A stretch of DNA of 64,000 bases, taken from NCBI RefSeq assembly GCF_009877425.1, contig NZ_WXEY01000001.1, positions 124,001-188,000 on the forward strand, written 5' to 3'. This document shows positions 19,024 to 27,864 of this stretch, one piece after another. Source of the stretch: Heliomicrobium undosum. Its GTDB lineage: Bacteria; Bacillota; Desulfitobacteriia; Heliobacteriales; Heliobacteriaceae. Positions within the stretch are counted from its first letter, which is position 1. Each line of letters begins with the position of its first letter. A program made the translations under genes and the position numbers. The notes under the pieces are model-generated. The model did no database searches. It was given only the letters and a program-made list of their open reading frames with translations, and was not told the origin of the DNA.

Positions 19024-20286
19024 CTAAGCCGACTCTTCCTTCTTTTTTTTTCTGTCACTCGTGACCAGCACCGGTTCCTTCTGCTTCAGGATGACTTCCT
19101 TGGTCACGGCGCACTTGGTGACGTCATTGCGGGACGGGATGTCAAACATCACGTCGAGCATGACCTCTTCCAGGATGGCCCGCAGGCCGCGCGCGCCTGT
19201 GTTGCGCTTGATCGCCTCCTGGGCGATGGCTTTCAAGGCGTCATCGGTGAATTCCAACTGGACCTGATCCAGTTCAAAGAACTTCTGATACTGCTTGACG
19301 AGGGCGTTCTTCGGCTCCGTCAGGATGCGCACCAGGGCGTCCTCGTCGAGGGCGTCCAAGGTGACGATGACGGGCAGGCGACCGACAAACTCTGGGATCA
19401 AGCCGAACTTGAGCAGATCGACGGGCAGGATCTCCCGGAGGGTTTCGCCGATCTTCTTCTCTTGCTTGCCCTTGATTTCGGCGTTGAAGCCCATCGTCTT
19501 CTTGCCGATGCGGTTCATGATCAGTTTTTCGATGCCATCGAAGGCGCCGCCACAGATAAAGAGGATGTTCGTCGTATCCAGTTGGATGAATTCCTGATGG
19601 GGGTGTTTCCGTCCGCCTTGCGGCGGAACGGAGGCCACCGTGCCTTCCAGGATCTTCAGCAACGCCTGCTGTACGCCTTCACCGGATACGTCCCGTGTGA
19701 TCGAAGGATTCTCGGACTTGCGGGCGATCTTGTCGATCTCGTCGATGTAGACGATGCCTTTTTCCGCCTTCTCCACGTCATAGTCGGCGGCCTGGATCAG
19801 CTTGAGCAGGATGTTTTCCACATCCTCGCCCACATAACCGGCCTCCGTCAAGGAGGTGGCGTCAGCGATGGCGAAGGGCACGTTCAAGATGCGCGCCAGT
19901 GTCTGGGCCAGCAACGTCTTGCCGCTGCCGGTGGGTCCCAGCATGACGATGTTCGATTTCTGCAGTTCTATGTCGTCGATCTTGGAACCCAGGTTGATCC
20001 GCTTGTAGTGGTTGTAGACAGCGACGGAAAGGGCCTTTTTGGCCTGTTCCTGACCGATGACGTACTGGTCCAGGATCTCGCGGATCTCCTTCGGCTTAGG
20101 CACATCGCCCAAATCGAAGGTGTTTTCGTCCTGCAGTTCTTCTTCAATGATCTCATTGCACAGTTCGATGCATTCGTCGCAGATGTAGACTCCGGGGCCG
20201 GCGACCAGCTTTTTGACCTGATCTTGCAGCTTGCCGCAGAAGGAACACTTCAGTTGACTTTTATCGTCACCGAAACCTTTGTACAT
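19024..20286 (-). CDS. clpX: ATP-dependent Clp protease ATP-binding subunit ClpX
   Basis: AAA+ unfoldase that feeds ClpP. The N-terminal zinc-binding domain has CSFCGK and CDEC within the first 40 residues. Walker A is GPTGSGKT near 118, followed by IDEIDKIAR (Walker B region) and a sensor 2 arginine region near [11 protein letters not shown]. The ATG at 20286 is chosen over one at 20307 because AGAGAGG lies seven bases before it, giving 420 residues, as in other Firmicutes. It starts about 17 bases after the clpP stop and is probably co-transcribed with it. Confidence 0.97.
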   Translation of the reverse strand: MYKGFGDDKSQLKCSFCGKLQDQVKKLVAGPGVYICDECIELCNEIIEEELQDENTFDLGDVPKPKEIREILDQYVIGQEQAKKALSVAVYNHYKRINLGSKIDDIELQKSNIVMLGPTGSGKTLLAQTLARILNVPFAIADATSLTEAGYVGEDVENILLKLIQAADYDVEKAEKGIVYIDEIDKIARKSENPSITRDVSGEGVQQALLKILEGTVASVPPQGGRKHPHQEFIQLDTTNILFICGGAFDGIEKLIMNRIGKKTMGFNAEIKGKQEKKIGETLREILPVDLLKFGLIPEFVGRLPVIVTLDALDEDALVRILTEPKNALVKQYQKFFELDQVQLEFTDDALKAIAQEAIKRNTGARGLRAILEEVMLDVMFDIPSRNDVTKCAVTKEVILKQKEPVLVTSDRKKKKEESA

Positions 20287-20303
20287 ATCCTCACCTCTCT
20301 GCT

Positions 20304-20903
20304 TCATGCCTTGGCCGGCGGCTTAAACTCCATCACCCCGTCAATGATGCCGTAGGCTTTTGCTTCCTCTGCCGACATAAAGTAATCGCGATCGGTATCC
20401 CGTTCGATCCGTTCCAAAGGCTGGCCGGTGCGGTCCGCCAGGATCTTGTTGAGGCGGTCTCTGGTCTTAAGGATGTGGCGGGCATGGATCTCGATTTCCG
20501 TGGCCTGGCCTTTGACGCCGCCAAGGGGCTGGTGGATCATGATCTCAGCGTTCGGTGAAGCGTAGCGTTTTCCTTTTGCGCCGGCGGTCAACAGGAAGGC
20601 GCCCATGGAGGCGGCCATCCCGACGCAGATCGTGGATACGTCGCAGCGAATCAGTTGCATCGTGTCGTAAATGGCAAACCCTGATGTGATCGCGCCTCCC
20701 GGACTATTGATGTAGAGGTGGATGTCTTTGTCCGGATCCTCGGCCTCTAAAAAGAGCAACTGGGCGATGATGAGATTGGCAACATTATCGTCAATGGCAC
20801 TGCCCAGGATAATGATCCGATCCTTCAACAGCCGGGAATAGATGTCATACGCCCGTTCACCGCGATTGGTTTGCTCGACGACCATTGGAACCAGATAACT
20901 CAT
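20304..20903 (-). CDS. clpP: ATP-dependent Clp protease proteolytic subunit ClpP
   Basis: Self-compartmentalised serine protease. The catalytic serine is in GMAASMG, the histidine in MIHQPLGG and the aspartate in DTDRDYF. The length of 199 residues is standard. The ATG at 20903 has AGGAGG with eight-base spacing. The longer frame to 20933 lacks a ribosome site. It lies between tig and clpX in the conserved order tig-clpP-clpX. Confidence 0.97.
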   Translation of the reverse strand: MSYLVPMVVEQTNRGERAYDIYSRLLKDRIIILGSAIDDNVANLIIAQLLFLEAEDPDKDIHLYINSPGGAITSGFAIYDTMQLIRCDVSTICVGMAASMGAFLLTAGAKGKRYASPNAEIMIHQPLGGVKGQATEIEIHARHILKTRDRLNKILADRTGQPLERIERDTDRDYFMSAEEAKAYGIIDGVMEFKPPAKA

Positions 20904-20973
20904 CCAAGAAACCTCCTCAGGTATACAGTTCAATCTATGTCCGGGAAAGCTGTGCAGTTCGCGATTTCCCGGA

Positions 20974-22269
20974 TTAACCAGCGATTTCTTTGGCGCTGTC
21001 GACTAGGAACTTGGCGGCCTTTTCCTGGAGTATGCCTTGTGCGAGGGTTTCGATCTGGCCGCGGGATTCAAGGATCTTCCGGATCTGGGCAGCCGGTTTC
21101 CGGTAGTTGGCGGCCATCTCCTCGATCTCTTTGTTCAGTTCTTCATCGGATACGGACATTCCTTCGACCTTCGCCAATGCTTCCAAAACAAGTTCCTGTT
21201 TGACCACTTTTTCCGCTTCCGGAATAAACTGCGCCTTCAGGTCCTTCTGCGTTTGCTTGGTCATGGCGAGGAACTGTTCCATGGAGATGCCCTGGTAGCT
21301 CAGACGATGTCCGTAGTCTTCCATCATCTGATCGGCGCGGTTGTCGATCATGACCTCGGGGATATCCACCTGGGAAGCCCCGACGACCTTTTCAACGACT
21401 GCCTTCTGTTTGGCCTGTTCGCGGGCTTTTTCGGTCGCGCTCAACAGGTTTTTGCGGATATCTTCTTTCAATTCGTCAAGGGTCTCGAAATCGCTGACAT
21501 CCTTGGCAAACTCGTCATCGATGGGGGCGTACTCCTTGCGCTTGAGCTCTTTGACGGTGACCTTGAACACGACAGGCTGACCGGCCAGTTCTTCGGCATG
21601 GTACTGCTCGGGGAAGGTCAGGTTGAGGTCAACCGTTTCACCCACCGGAACACCGACAAGTCCTTCTTCGAAACCGGGGATGAAGCTGTTGCTGCCCAAC
21701 TCCAGGCTGTGGTCGGCGCCCTTGCCACCCGGGAAAGGCACGCCGTCCTTGAAGCCTTCAAAGTCGATGACCGCCGTATCACCCATCTGGGCTTCCCCTT
21801 CCGACAGGGTGGTCAAGCGGGCATGGCGCTTTTGCATGGTCTCCAGTTGACGTTGAACGTCCTCTTCCCGCACTTCTGCAGGCTGGACTTCCACCTCGAT
21901 GCCTTTGTATTCGCCGAGGGTGACCTCCGGTTTGACCGTAACGACGGCCTTGAAGATCATCGGCTTGCCCGCCTCGATCTGAACGACGTCGATTTTCGGC
22001 TGTTCCACAGGCTCCACATTGTTTTCCGCGATGGCCTGCATGTATGCTTCCGGCACGAGGATCTCGACGGCATCTTCAAAGAGGACTTCTTTGCCGTAAC
22101 GGGCTTCCAGGATCTTGCGGGGGGTCTTGCCTTTGCGGAAGCCGGGGACGGCGACCTGGCGGACGACTTTCTTATAGGCCTTTTCCAGCCCCTGTTCGAA
22201 TGTTGCCTCGTCGATCTCGATTTGCAACGAAACCTGGTTGTTTTCGAGCCGTTCTACTGAAGCCTTCAC
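20974..22269 (-). CDS. tig: Trigger factor, ribosome-associated chaperone
   Basis: Peptidyl-prolyl isomerase and chaperone acting on nascent chains at the ribosome exit. N-terminal ribosome-binding domain with [12 protein letters not shown] near residue 45 (the GFRxGKxP signature), FKBP-type domain around residues 160-245 with [11 protein letters not shown], then the helical C-terminal domain. 431 residues. The GTG start at 22269 has GAGAGGGG seven bases upstream. First gene of the tig-clpP-clpX-lonB-lon-engB block. Confidence 0.97.
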   Translation of the reverse strand: MKASVERLENNQVSLQIEIDEATFEQGLEKAYKKVVRQVAVPGFRKGKTPRKILEARYGKEVLFEDAVEILVPEAYMQAIAENNVEPVEQPKIDVVQIEAGKPMIFKAVVTVKPEVTLGEYKGIEVEVQPAEVREEDVQRQLETMQKRHARLTTLSEGEAQMGDTAVIDFEGFKDGVPFPGGKGADHSLELGSNSFIPGFEEGLVGVPVGETVDLNLTFPEQYHAEELAGQPVVFKVTVKELKRKEYAPIDDEFAKDVSDFETLDELKEDIRKNLLSATEKAREQAKQKAVVEKVVGASQVDIPEVMIDNRADQMMEDYGHRLSYQGISMEQFLAMTKQTQKDLKAQFIPEAEKVVKQELVLEALAKVEGMSVSDEELNKEIEEMAANYRKPAAQIRKILESRGQIETLAQGILQEKAAKFLVDSAKEIAG

Positions 22270-22473
22270 GTATGTACCCCTCTCATTGATTGTATCGTAA
22301 ATTTGACTGTCAGCTGCCGGATTTGACCTCTACTAGTCTATCCGAAAATTTAAAAAGCATAAGGATATTATTCTACGGCAATCTCGCATTTCCTGCTGTC
22401 TCGAACGGAATAGAACGTCAGCTTTCATATTTTTCCCAGATATTAGGGTTTCATTCTCCCCCTTTGCGTGATC

Positions 22474-22506
22474 AAAAATAAAACCTCGGCGACGGATCAC
22501 CGAGGT
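22474..22506 (-). terminator. Rho-independent terminator after the tRNA cluster
   Basis: On the minus strand ACCTCGG pairs with CCGAGGT around a 10-base loop, followed by TTTATTTTT. It ends the Pro-Arg-Leu tRNA transcript. Confidence 0.88.
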
Positions 22507-22538
22507 AAGCGGTCATGCTGCCGATTTGCAAACGACGG

Positions 22539-22621
22539 TGGTGCGGGAGAAGGGACTCGAACCCCCACGGTTGCCCGCTGGAACCTAAATCCAGTGCGTC
22601 TACCAATTCCGCCACTCCCGC
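22539..22621 (-). tRNA. tRNA-Leu (UAG)
   Basis: The acceptor stem GCGGGAG/CTCCCGC closes a cloverleaf with the long leucine variable arm. The anticodon stem CTGGA/TCCAG holds loop TTTAGGT, giving anticodon UAG. Discriminator A and CCA are encoded (ACCA at the 22539 end). It is the third tRNA in the transcript. Confidence 0.95.
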
Positions 22622-22685
22622 ATTTTCAGCTCCTGCATCTTTTAACTCTAATTCCTGAGCCGACTGTTGTCAAGAAAAATAAAAA

Positions 22686-22762
22686 TGGCGCGCCTGGAGG
22701 GATTCGAACCCCCGACGCCCTGCTTAGAAGGCAGGTGCTCTATCCAACTGAGCTACAGGCGC
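22686..22762 (-). tRNA. tRNA-Arg (UCU)
   Basis: The acceptor GCGCCTG/CAGGCGC, a D arm with AGCTCAGTTGGATAGAGC, an anticodon stem CCTGC/GCAGG with loop CTTCTAA (anticodon UCU) and GGTTCGAATC in the T arm are all visible. G discriminator and CCA are encoded. Confidence 0.96.
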
Positions 22763-22833
22763 TTCATGTAAGACAGCGTGTCTAAAACATCGTGTCGCCA
22801 AGCGATGTCGCTGCTGAAAGGGGATGAAGAAGA

Positions 22834-22910
22834 TGGTCGGGGCGACAGGATTTGAACCTGCGGCCCCCTGCTCCCAAAGCAGGTGCGCTACCAAACTGCG
22901 CTACGCCCCG
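22834..22910 (-). tRNA. tRNA-Pro (UGG)
   Basis: The acceptor CGGGGCG/CGCCCCG, anticodon stem CCTGC/GCAGG with loop TTTGGGA (anticodon UGG) and T arm GGTTCAAATCC are visible. ACCA is encoded at the 3' end. It is the first tRNA after the promoter at 22959-22987. Confidence 0.96.
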
Positions 22911-22958
22911 TTACGAAATGCATCCTACCTCGACCCTGTTCTGCGGACATCGAATGAC

Positions 22959-22987
22959 ATTATAACATACGACGATTCCGATGACAA
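22959..22987 (-). promoter_or_regulatory. SigA-type promoter for the tRNA cluster
   Basis: On the minus strand TTGTCA (22982-22987) and TATAAT (22959-22964) are separated by exactly 17 bases. The -10 box is perfect. It lies about 50 bases before tRNA-Pro, as expected for a strong stable-RNA promoter. Confidence 0.88.
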
Positions 22988-23108
22988 GATGACAAGTCCT
23001 ACGCAGCTTTCCAATATTTATGATGTAATGTTGGTTTTCATGTGTATATCTACGTCGGGGCGATTCATTAAACCGCCCCGGTAAACGCCCCAGGCATCGT
23101 CGCTGATT

Positions 23109-23306
23109 TTAGCACCAACGTGTCTTTGCAAAGTTATTCACTAATCGAGTCAGGTCTCTTACGTGTTTTGCGATGATATCTTTCTGTTTCGCGCAAGGAA
23201 CCGGCTTTTTGCCCCCATCGCATTTCTTCTCATAGTCGGCGTGATGCGGTTTTGCTACAGGCGCTGAAACGCCTCTGTGCGGTTGATATGGCTTTGCATG
23301 GGACAT
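23109..23306 (-). CDS. Small basic cysteine- and histidine-containing protein, unknown function
   Basis: A 65-residue protein, very rich in Lys, His and Pro in its first half (PYQPHRGVSAPVAKPHH), then KKCDGG and VPCAK, and a helical C-terminal part ending TRWC. The ATG at 23306 is preceded by AAGGAGGAG, one of the best ribosome sites in the window, which is the main reason to accept it. No signal peptide or membrane segment is present. I do not recognise the family. The three cysteines and clustered histidines could bind a metal. It stands alone between the tRNA genes and rdgB. Confidence 0.68.
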   Translation of the reverse strand: MSHAKPYQPHRGVSAPVAKPHHADYEKKCDGGKKPVPCAKQKDIIAKHVRDLTRLVNNFAKTRWC

Positions 23307-23439
23307 CGTTGCTCCTCCTTTCTGTTGTGTTATTGTATCTTACGCAAGCCATATGCATTTATTTACAACTTCTATAGAAAATTTACTTCCGTCATGTCTG
23401 TAATGAATCTCCCTGTTTTTTTCATACAAATAAAAAATA

Positions 23440-23474
23440 AATAAAAACAGACAGTTCCAACGAGAACCGTCTGC
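23440..23474 (-). terminator. Rho-independent terminator after rdgB
   Basis: On the minus strand CAGACGGTTC pairs with GAACTGTCTG (one G-T pair) around a 6-base loop, followed by TTTTTATTTATTTT. Confidence 0.88.
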
Positions 23475-23526
23475 ATGTCTGATTTCCTATTCGTACAACT
23501 CTCGAATATCGTCGTTGGCAATTGAC

Positions 23527-24168
23527 TTATAAATTCGGCCGGGTGATCGGTTCCGGCTCGGGAAAGAGCAACACGCGCAACAGGAAGAACATCTTTTCCA
23601 TCGCCGACGCCCGGTGACTGATCTTGTTCTTGATCTCCGCAGGCAGTTCGGCAAAGGTCTTTTCGTAGGCTGGCAGGTAGAAGAGAGGATCATAACCGAA
23701 TCCGCCGTCGCCTCGTCCCTCCGTAGCGATGACCCCGTCGCAGACGCCTTCGGCAAAAAACTTCTGCCCGTCAGGCATGGCCAATGCCAGGACGCAGACA
23801 AAGCGGGCCTTCCGCTGTTCGGGGGGAACGTCCTGAAGGAGCTCCAGCAGTTTTTCGTTGTTGCGCCTGTCGTCCTTGGGCTCTCCGGCAAAGCGGGCCG
23901 AGTAGACGCCGGGCGCGCCGTTCAGCGCGTCCACCACCAGACCCGAGTCGTCAGCCATGGCAGGAACGCCGCAGGCGCGGGCAACCTGTTCGGCTTTCAT
24001 CAAGGCATTATCGCGGAAGGTGTCGCCCGTTTCCTCGAGATCGGTGATCTGGGGGAAGTCGCGCAACGACAGCCACTGGACCGGTAGCGCCGGTGTTTGC
24101 GCCCGCGCCATGGCCTCAAACTCACGGACCTTCCCCATGTTTTGGGTCGCCAAGATGATGTTATACAT
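23527..24168 (-). CDS. rdgB: XTP/dITP diphosphatase, RdgB/HAM1 family
   Basis: Housecleaning nucleotide pyrophosphatase that hydrolyses dITP, XTP and ITP to monophosphates. The family opening ILATQNMGKVREF, ADDSGLVVDALNGAPGVYSAR and GFGYDPLFY motifs and the final SHRASA are all present. The length of 213 residues includes a short C-terminal tail beyond the usual end. It follows rph on the same strand across a terminator, a common rph-rdgB arrangement. Cytoplasmic, metal-dependent. Confidence 0.96.
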   Translation of the reverse strand: MYNIILATQNMGKVREFEAMARAQTPALPVQWLSLRDFPQITDLEETGDTFRDNALMKAEQVARACGVPAMADDSGLVVDALNGAPGVYSARFAGEPKDDRRNNEKLLELLQDVPPEQRKARFVCVLALAMPDGQKFFAEGVCDGVIATEGRGDGGFGYDPLFYLPAYEKTFAELPAEIKNKISHRASAMEKMFFLLRVLLFPEPEPITRPNL

Positions 24169-24270
24169 ACCGCTTCCCCCTCGCAGGCCCGACAGCTAAA
24201 AGGTATTTATTTTTTCAAAATAATCGTACTTCTTCTATCTGCCGATTGTCAAGGCGTCATGAACAGATGT

Positions 24271-24306
24271 CCAAAAAGAGCCGGGCAAGGCGCCGGCTCT
24301 TTTTGG
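24271..24306 (-). terminator. Strong hairpin terminator between rph and rdgB
   Basis: AAAAAGAGCCGG and CCGGCTCTTTTT pair around GCAAGGCG. The symmetric A- and T-runs would allow termination in either direction. It should end the fumA-fumB-rph transcript. Confidence 0.9.
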
Positions 24307-24380
24307 CGTTGGGACTTGTTGCGCAGTGCGACCGTTTCACCGTTCAACGGTTGCCTATGCGCGATGATTATCCGAATCGA

Positions 24381-25112
24381 CTACACCTGGGCAGACTCGG
24401 CAAACGCCAGCTTCTGCGCATCCATCAATTCACGAATGCCTTTTTCCGCTAATTGGATCATGGCGTCCAACTCATCGCGGCCAAAGGGCGTTCCCTCGGC
24501 CGTTCCCTGCACCTCGACGAAGCGTCCGCTGCCAGTCATGACCACGTTCATGTCCACCTCGGCCTTCGAGTCTTCCTCGTAGGCCAAGTCCAGCAGGAGT
24601 TCGCCCCCTACCTTGCCAACACTGACGGCGCCCAGCGACTCGATGATGGGGTCTTTTTGAATCTGCTTATTCTTCAGCAGCTTGTCGCAGGCGTCCTTGA
24701 GGGCGACGAAGGCGCCGGTGATCGAGGCGGTCCGGGTACCGCCGTCGGCTTGGATCACATCGCAGTCGATCCAGATGGTTCGCTCACCGAGCCGTTGCAT
24801 GTCGACGACAGAGCGGAGCGCCCGCCCGATCAGCCGCTGGATCTCCATGGTGCGGCCAGAGGCTTTGCCGCGGGTGACCTCCCGCTGGGTGCGGGTTCCC
24901 GTCGCCCGAGGAAGCATGCCGTATTCGGCCGTCACCCAGCCCTTGCCGGATCCCTTTTGAAAGGGTGGCACCTTCTCCTCCACCGTAGCCGTGCAGATCA
25001 CCTTCGTGTTGCCGACGGTGATCAACACAGACCCCTCGGGATGGATCAGGTACCGCCGCTGGATTTGAACCGGACGCAGTTGATCGGCCTGGCGGCCATC
25101 AAAACGTGCCAT
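24381..25112 (-). CDS. rph: Ribonuclease PH
   Basis: Phosphate-dependent 3' exoribonuclease trimming tRNA precursors. The protein starts [15 protein letters not shown] and contains the family blocks [22 protein letters not shown] and [19 protein letters not shown]. The ATG at 25112 is chosen because GAGAGGAG lies seven bases before it, giving 243 residues, typical for RNase PH. The frame runs further upstream to 25298, but that overlaps fumB and is not conserved. Third gene of the fumA-fumB-rph run. Confidence 0.96.
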   Translation of the reverse strand: MARFDGRQADQLRPVQIQRRYLIHPEGSVLITVGNTKVICTATVEEKVPPFQKGSGKGWVTAEYGMLPRATGTRTQREVTRGKASGRTMEIQRLIGRALRSVVDMQRLGERTIWIDCDVIQADGGTRTASITGAFVALKDACDKLLKNKQIQKDPIIESLGAVSVGKVGGELLLDLAYEEDSKAEVDMNVVMTGSGRFVEVQGTAEGTPFGRDELDAMIQLAEKGIRELMDAQKLAFAESAQV

Positions 25113-25173
25113 AAAAAAACTCCTCTCCGGGCGACCGGCGGCGTTCTCCACCGCCGGCCGCGCCGGGAGGTGG

Positions 25174-25728
25174 TTAGTTCCGCTGGTACTGAGCCCGCCC
25201 TTGTTCGTAGAGGTTGTTGCCTTCGGCGTCGATGCAGACGATGACCGGGAAGTCCTCGACGACCAGTTCGCGGACGGCTTCGGTGCCGAGGTCGTCATAG
25301 GCGATGACCTTCGCTTCCTTGATAGAGCGGGCCATCAGCGCGCCGGCGCCGCCGATGGCGACAAAGTAGACGCAACCGTGCTTCTTCATCGCGTCGACAA
25401 CAGCCGGTCCCCGCAAACCTTTGCCGATCATGCCGGTCAGGCCCTGCTCGATCAGCCGGGGCGAGTAGGTGTCCATCCGGTAGGACGAGGTGGGGCCGGC
25501 AGAGCCGATCACCTGGCCCGGTTTGGCCGGACAGGGGCCAACGAAGTAAATAACGGCGTCCTTTACATTAAACGGCAGATCTTCCCCACGGTCAAGGGTT
25601 TCCACCAGGCGTTTGTGGGCGGCGTCGCGGCCGGTGTAGATGGTGCCGCTGATCAGAACCGTATCGCCGGCCTTCAGTTGGCGCAGGGCCTCCTGGGTCA
25701 ACGGCGTTGTCAACCGTACAGCTTTCAT
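25174..25728 (-). CDS. fumB: Class I fumarate hydratase, beta subunit
   Basis: C-terminal half of the two-subunit, 4Fe-4S-dependent fumarase (hydration of fumarate to L-malate). The 184-residue protein shows [27 protein letters not shown] and GKGLRG, the family blocks for substrate phosphate-free binding in the swivelling domain. It follows the alpha subunit by about 30 bases. An oxygen-sensitive class I enzyme fits an anaerobe with an incomplete or reverse TCA cycle. Confidence 0.95.
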   Translation of the reverse strand: MKAVRLTTPLTQEALRQLKAGDTVLISGTIYTGRDAAHKRLVETLDRGEDLPFNVKDAVIYFVGPCPAKPGQVIGSAGPTSSYRMDTYSPRLIEQGLTGMIGKGLRGPAVVDAMKKHGCVYFVAIGGAGALMARSIKEAKVIAYDDLGTEAVRELVVEDFPVIVCIDAEGNNLYEQGRAQYQRN

Positions 25729-25759
25729 GATTCCAACTCTCCTTCCCTTCTATGCCGGA

Positions 25760-26599
25760 TTACAGCTCAATTTCGGTGTGACGGGCCACATGGCAGTTGA
25801 TGTTGACGGCGCAGGGCAGACCGGCGATGTGGGTCGGGTAGGTTTCCACGTTCACCGTCAGCGCCGTCGTGTTGCCGCCAAGACCTTGGGGTCCGATGCC
25901 TAGGTTGTTGATTTTCTCCAGCAGCTCTTTTTCCAGAGCGGCGATGTGCTCTTTCTCGCTGTGGTGGCCGATATGGCGAAGCAGCGCTTTTTTGGCAAGG
26001 AAAGAGGCCTTTTCCATGGTGCCGCCGATGCCGACGCCGACGACGATGGGCGGGCAGGGGTTGGGGCCGGCTTTTTCGACAGCCTCGATGACAAACTTCT
26101 TGATGGCCTCCACGCCATCCGCCGGCTTGAACATCTTGAGTTGGCTCATGTTCTCGCTGCCAAAGCCCTTCGGAGCGACCATGATGTGCAGCTTGTCCCC
26201 GGGAACGATGTCATAATGGATGACGGCCGGCGTGTTGTCGCCCGTGTTGACGCGGATCAGGGGATCCTTGACGACGGACTTGCGCAGGTAGCCTTTTTCG
26301 TAGCCGCGGCGCACGCCTTCATTGATGGCGTCGGTGAGGCCGCCTTCCACGAAGACTTCTTGACCGATGGTGACAAAGACGACAGCCATGCCCGTGTCCT
26401 GGCAGATGGGCACCAGTTCATTTTCGGCAATGGCATTGTTCTCCATGATGTGACCGATGATCGTCTTGCCCAGGGGTGATGCTTCCGCAGCGTGGGCCTT
26501 CTCCAGCGCTTCTTTCACATCGGCGCCGATCTGGGTGTTGGCTTTGATGCACAGTCCTTCCACAGCCGAAGCGATCTGTTCGAATGTGATAGTACGCAA
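25760..26599 (-). CDS. fumA: Class I fumarate hydratase, alpha subunit
   Basis: Fe-S half of the two-subunit fumarase. Three cysteines expected to hold the 4Fe-4S cluster are seen in PICQDTG, PNPCPP and GLPCAVN. Length is 279 residues from the TTG at 26599. That start is preferred to the ATG at 26608, since the ATG directly abuts AGGAGG with no spacing, while the TTG lies nine bases away. The beta subunit follows. Upstream is a 200-base gap with an 11-base perfect inverted repeat. Confidence 0.94.
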   Translation of the reverse strand: MRTITFEQIASAVEGLCIKANTQIGADVKEALEKAHAAEASPLGKTIIGHIMENNAIAENELVPICQDTGMAVVFVTIGQEVFVEGGLTDAINEGVRRGYEKGYLRKSVVKDPLIRVNTGDNTPAVIHYDIVPGDKLHIMVAPKGFGSENMSQLKMFKPADGVEAIKKFVIEAVEKAGPNPCPPIVVGVGIGGTMEKASFLAKKALLRHIGHHSEKEHIAALEKELLEKINNLGIGPQGLGGNTTALTVNVETYPTHIAGLPCAVNINCHVARHTEIEL

Positions 26600-26650
26600 T
26601 CCAGGCATCCTCCTTTAATTGATCTTTTAATGATTTGCTGTTGTATAAAT

Positions 26651-26676
26651 GAAACTGTCCCGGATGGGACAGTTTC
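26651..26676 (-). other. Perfect 11-base inverted repeat upstream of fumA
   Basis: GAAACTGTCCC (26651-26661) and GGGACAGTTTC (26666-26676) pair perfectly around GGAT. On the minus strand the hairpin is followed by ATTTAT, a weak tail, so it may end the upstream activase message or act in the fumA leader. Confidence 0.6.
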
Positions 26677-26812
26677 AACGCTGACCCGAGGCAATCTTCG
26701 ACTGACCGGTGGTTGAATCCTGTTCGGTAACTTCGAAAATTGAGCCCAACCCATAAGATTCAACAGCCGGAGCAAAAAACCTGCCTCATTGAGACATTTT
26801 TCGTGAAAAATT

Positions 26813-27556
26813 TCACACAGTGCAGCCGATGGCCCCGTTCAATTGCGGATGTTCGGGAAGAATGACCTGTACATCGAGGGCTTCCTCCAGCATGACGCGG
26901 ATCGCCTGGCTACGGGCGACGCCGCCGGTAAAGACGATGACCGGGCTGTACAGTTCCCGCAACATCGGTTCAACACGCTTGACGATGGTGCGGTTCACCC
27001 CGGCAGCCAGATGTTCAACGGGGTGGCCTTCAATGATCTGGCCGATCAGTTCCGATTCACCGAAGACGGCGCAGGTGGAGGACAGTTCCACCGGCTTGTC
27101 CCGGCATTCGCCAAGCGCCGCCACATCCATCGCCAACACCGCCGCCATATTCTCCAGGTAACGCCCCGAAGAGGCGGCGCACTTGTCATTGGTGCGAAAG
27201 TCGACCATGCGCCCCCCCGCCACCTTGATCACCTTGCTGTCCTGACCGCCCAGGTCGAGGAGCGTAAAATCAGACATCCCCGTCTGAAACACCGCCCCCC
27301 GCGTATGCGCCCGCAACTCGGGAATCACCTGCCCCCCGGCAAGCTTGACCAGATTCCGCCCATACCCCGTCGACGTGATCGGCGCGCCCAAGGGCCAACC
27401 GAGCCGCTCGTAGTCGACGACCAGTTCGCCGTCGACCTTCCGGCCGTATTCACGATAAAAGGCAAGTGTGTCGTAATAGCGGTAATCGGCAAGCCGTCCG
27501 TCTTCCATAAAAACGGCCTTTACATAGCGGCTGCCGAGGTCAAGTCCAATCTTCAC
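26813..27556 (-). CDS. 2-hydroxyacyl-CoA dehydratase activator-type ATPase (BadF/HgdC family)
   Basis: ASKHA-fold ATPase that drives an electron onto a partner Fe-S protein. KIGLDLGSRYVKAV is the first phosphate loop, DLGGQDSKVI the second, and FTGGVARS the adenosine region. Cys126 (NDKCAASSG) and Cys162 (SSTCAVF) match the pair that binds one 4Fe-4S cluster across the homodimer. The GTG at 27556 has GGGGTGA seven bases upstream and gives 247 residues, normal for the family. The partner is the gene at 27865. Function could be 2-hydroxyacyl-CoA dehydratase activation or reduction of a double-cubane protein. Confidence 0.9.
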   Translation of the reverse strand: MKIGLDLGSRYVKAVFMEDGRLADYRYYDTLAFYREYGRKVDGELVVDYERLGWPLGAPITSTGYGRNLVKLAGGQVIPELRAHTRGAVFQTGMSDFTLLDLGGQDSKVIKVAGGRMVDFRTNDKCAASSGRYLENMAAVLAMDVAALGECRDKPVELSSTCAVFGESELIGQIIEGHPVEHLAAGVNRTIVKRVEPMLRELYSPVIVFTGGVARSQAIRVMLEEALDVQVILPEHPQLNGAIGCTV

Positions 27557-27864
27557 GAAATCTTCACCCCACGATCGTTTAAGTATACCGCCAATCGGTG
27601 GTCTAACCGGTGCAACCGTAAACCCCGCAGGCGTATGCAGCACAGCGACAGGGCGCAGTCGGACTGTGAGCGGTTTGAGCGGAGCGGCGTCAGCGAGCGC
27701 AGCCAGCGCCGCGTAAAGGGCGCCACGACATGCAGAACTACCCAAGACGTTTGGCGCCCAGCGGCGCAGGCAAGCGAGTAGCCGCGCAGCTCTTAGCGAA
27801 CGGTCCGGCTGCGCCCTACGCCTAAGTTGCGAAAAGGCCGTTCCAATGGCGATCCCAGCGGGCG
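27557..27864. repeat. Noncoding gap holding dispersed element copy A (27650-27817)
   Basis: A 308-base gap between the activase and its partner. Arms 27650-27664 and 27803-27817 are complementary at 14 of 15 positions. Inside them, 27667-27691 matches 39505-39529 at 24 of 25 bases, and 27771-27803 matches 39544-39576 at 29 of 33. The 67 bases between the two cores are absent from copy B and form another nested hairpin (GGGCGCCA/TGGCGCCC). No open frame is convincing here. Confidence 0.75.

Noticed and set aside
18895-20355. 486-codon plus-strand frame opposite clpX
   Set aside because: clpX on the minus strand is unmistakable. The plus frame has no recognisable domain and begins within the clpX terminator.
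21037-22260. 407-codon plus-strand frame opposite tig
   Set aside because: An antisense shadow of the trigger factor gene, with no ribosome site.
27557-27864. Short frames across dispersed element copy A as genes
   Set aside because: Frames are broken, lack ribosome sites and are not preserved in copy B.
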